Shown: positions 63,666-64,000 of the stretch, one piece after another | Numbering within the stretch: position 1 is the first letter of the stretch | Layout of the letters: the number at the start of each line of letters is the position of its first letter | Assembly: GCF_030160235.1 (NCBI RefSeq) | Contig: NZ_BSNY01000007.1 | Location: 93,954-157,953 of the forward strand | Direction of reading: 5' to 3' | Length of the DNA stretch: 64,000 bases | Origin: Mesorhizobium huakuii | GTDB taxonomy: Bacteria; Pseudomonadota; Alphaproteobacteria; Rhizobiales; Rhizobiaceae | The notes under the pieces: model-generated | Seen by the model: the letters and a program-made list of their open reading frames with translations, nothing else | What the model was told of the DNA's origin: nothing | Databases searched by the model: none | Position numbers and translations under genes: made by a program

Positions 63666-63881
63666 CTAGTCGCTGTTTTTTCGTGATGCGCTGGTGTGCC
63701 ATGAGACTGGATCGTCAATCCATCGATTGACATCGGATTCCCGCCAGCCGGCCCCGTTGACACTGATCTTGATCTGGGCCGGGAACGTGCCTTCGGCGAT
63801 CTTGCGATAGATGGTTGAACGGGACAGGCCGGTCCTGGCAAGGACGGTTTTGAGGCGCACGATACGATCCGGCTCGGACAT
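63666..63881 (-). CDS. AlpA family phage-type transcriptional regulator
   Basis: 71 residues. The pattern RIVRLKTVLARTGLSRSTIYRKI, then EGTFPAQIKISVNGAGWRES and DVNRWIDDP, is the AlpA/MerR-like winged helix of small excisionase-type regulators encoded by P4-like elements. Such proteins activate integrase expression or act as excisionase. It supports the view that this end of the window is within a mobile element. The last 119 bases of the window show no further gene start I can support. Confidence 0.88.
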   Translation of the reverse strand: MSEPDRIVRLKTVLARTGLSRSTIYRKIAEGTFPAQIKISVNGAGWRESDVNRWIDDPVSWHTSASRKNSD

Positions 63882-64000
63882 AGCCTACCTGCACCTCACT
63901 GGTTCTCGCTGATGTCTGCTGGGACAGACAGGACGAACCCATGGAGCTATGGCGGAAAATGGGTGATGACGGTTTGAGAAGGGCGGCGTATCGAGGCGGG

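Larger units (their letters stand above)
56613..64000. mobile_element. Integrative genomic island in radC (left part, continues past the window)
   Basis: The sequence from the radC break to the right edge has the hallmarks of an integrated island. A P4-type tyrosine integrase lies next to the truncated host gene, an AlpA-type regulator is at 63666-63881, and the cargo of regulators, a methyltransferase and unknown genes has composition less uniform than the core. No conjugation, plasmid or phage structural genes are visible in the part shown. The right boundary and full size are unknown. Confidence 0.82.

Overview
The window is high-GC chromosomal DNA of an alphaproteobacterium, most likely a Mesorhizobium or close relative in the Rhizobiales. 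This rests on gene content (class I PHA synthase, Tad pilus genes, GlpX-type fructose bisphosphatase, DUF982, DUF1127-free LysR context, rhizobial-type palindromic intergenic repeats), on GTG/TTG starts, and on recognisable protein families. No database search was possible.

Layout. 1-3376 (minus strand) is part of a Tad/Flp pilus operon: cpaB, cpaC, a small lipoprotein and cpaE, which runs off the left edge. 3606-17400 holds housekeeping and metabolic genes: parE, a FUSC transporter, a DUF2336 protein, a MaoC hydratase with a CitE-type lyase, a CASTOR/POLLUX-type channel, a methyltransferase with a divergent TetR gene and twin operators, a nitroreductase/flavin reductase pair, a secreted protein and a PlsC-type acyltransferase. 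17484-26531 holds thrS, an LCM-type methyltransferase, a class D beta-lactamase, yidD, a LysR regulator, an Fe-S scaffold protein, folE behind a likely THF-II riboswitch, hisI and a patatin-like protein. 26549-35669 is a conserved rhizobial core block (recJ, glpX, hom, an aminotransferase, phaC) with small membrane and stress-type proteins between. 35892-38473 holds an M15-like peptidase lipoprotein, tRNA-Glu(TTC) and an orphan J-domain protein. 38505-40701 holds three TadE/TadG-type pilus genes. One of them appears to start translation upstream of a palindromic repeat and read through it in frame.

41311-53007 is dominated by one 11-kb minus-strand gene for a giant autotransporter of about 3,690 residues with some 43 glycine-rich repeats, next to a small Gly/Ser/His-rich secreted protein. 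53195-55940 holds small accessory genes and a second-type methionine aminopeptidase gene.

At 56613 the radC gene stops abruptly inside its JAMM motif, and a tyrosine integrase follows. From there to the right edge the sequence looks like the left part of an integrative element: integrase, a winged-helix/TPR regulator divergent from a small unknown gene with an operator-like palindrome between, a methyltransferase, an unusual fusion of a SARP/BTAD regulator to an intact alpha/beta hydrolase, and an AlpA-type regulator. The other end of the element and the missing 3' part of radC lie outside the window.
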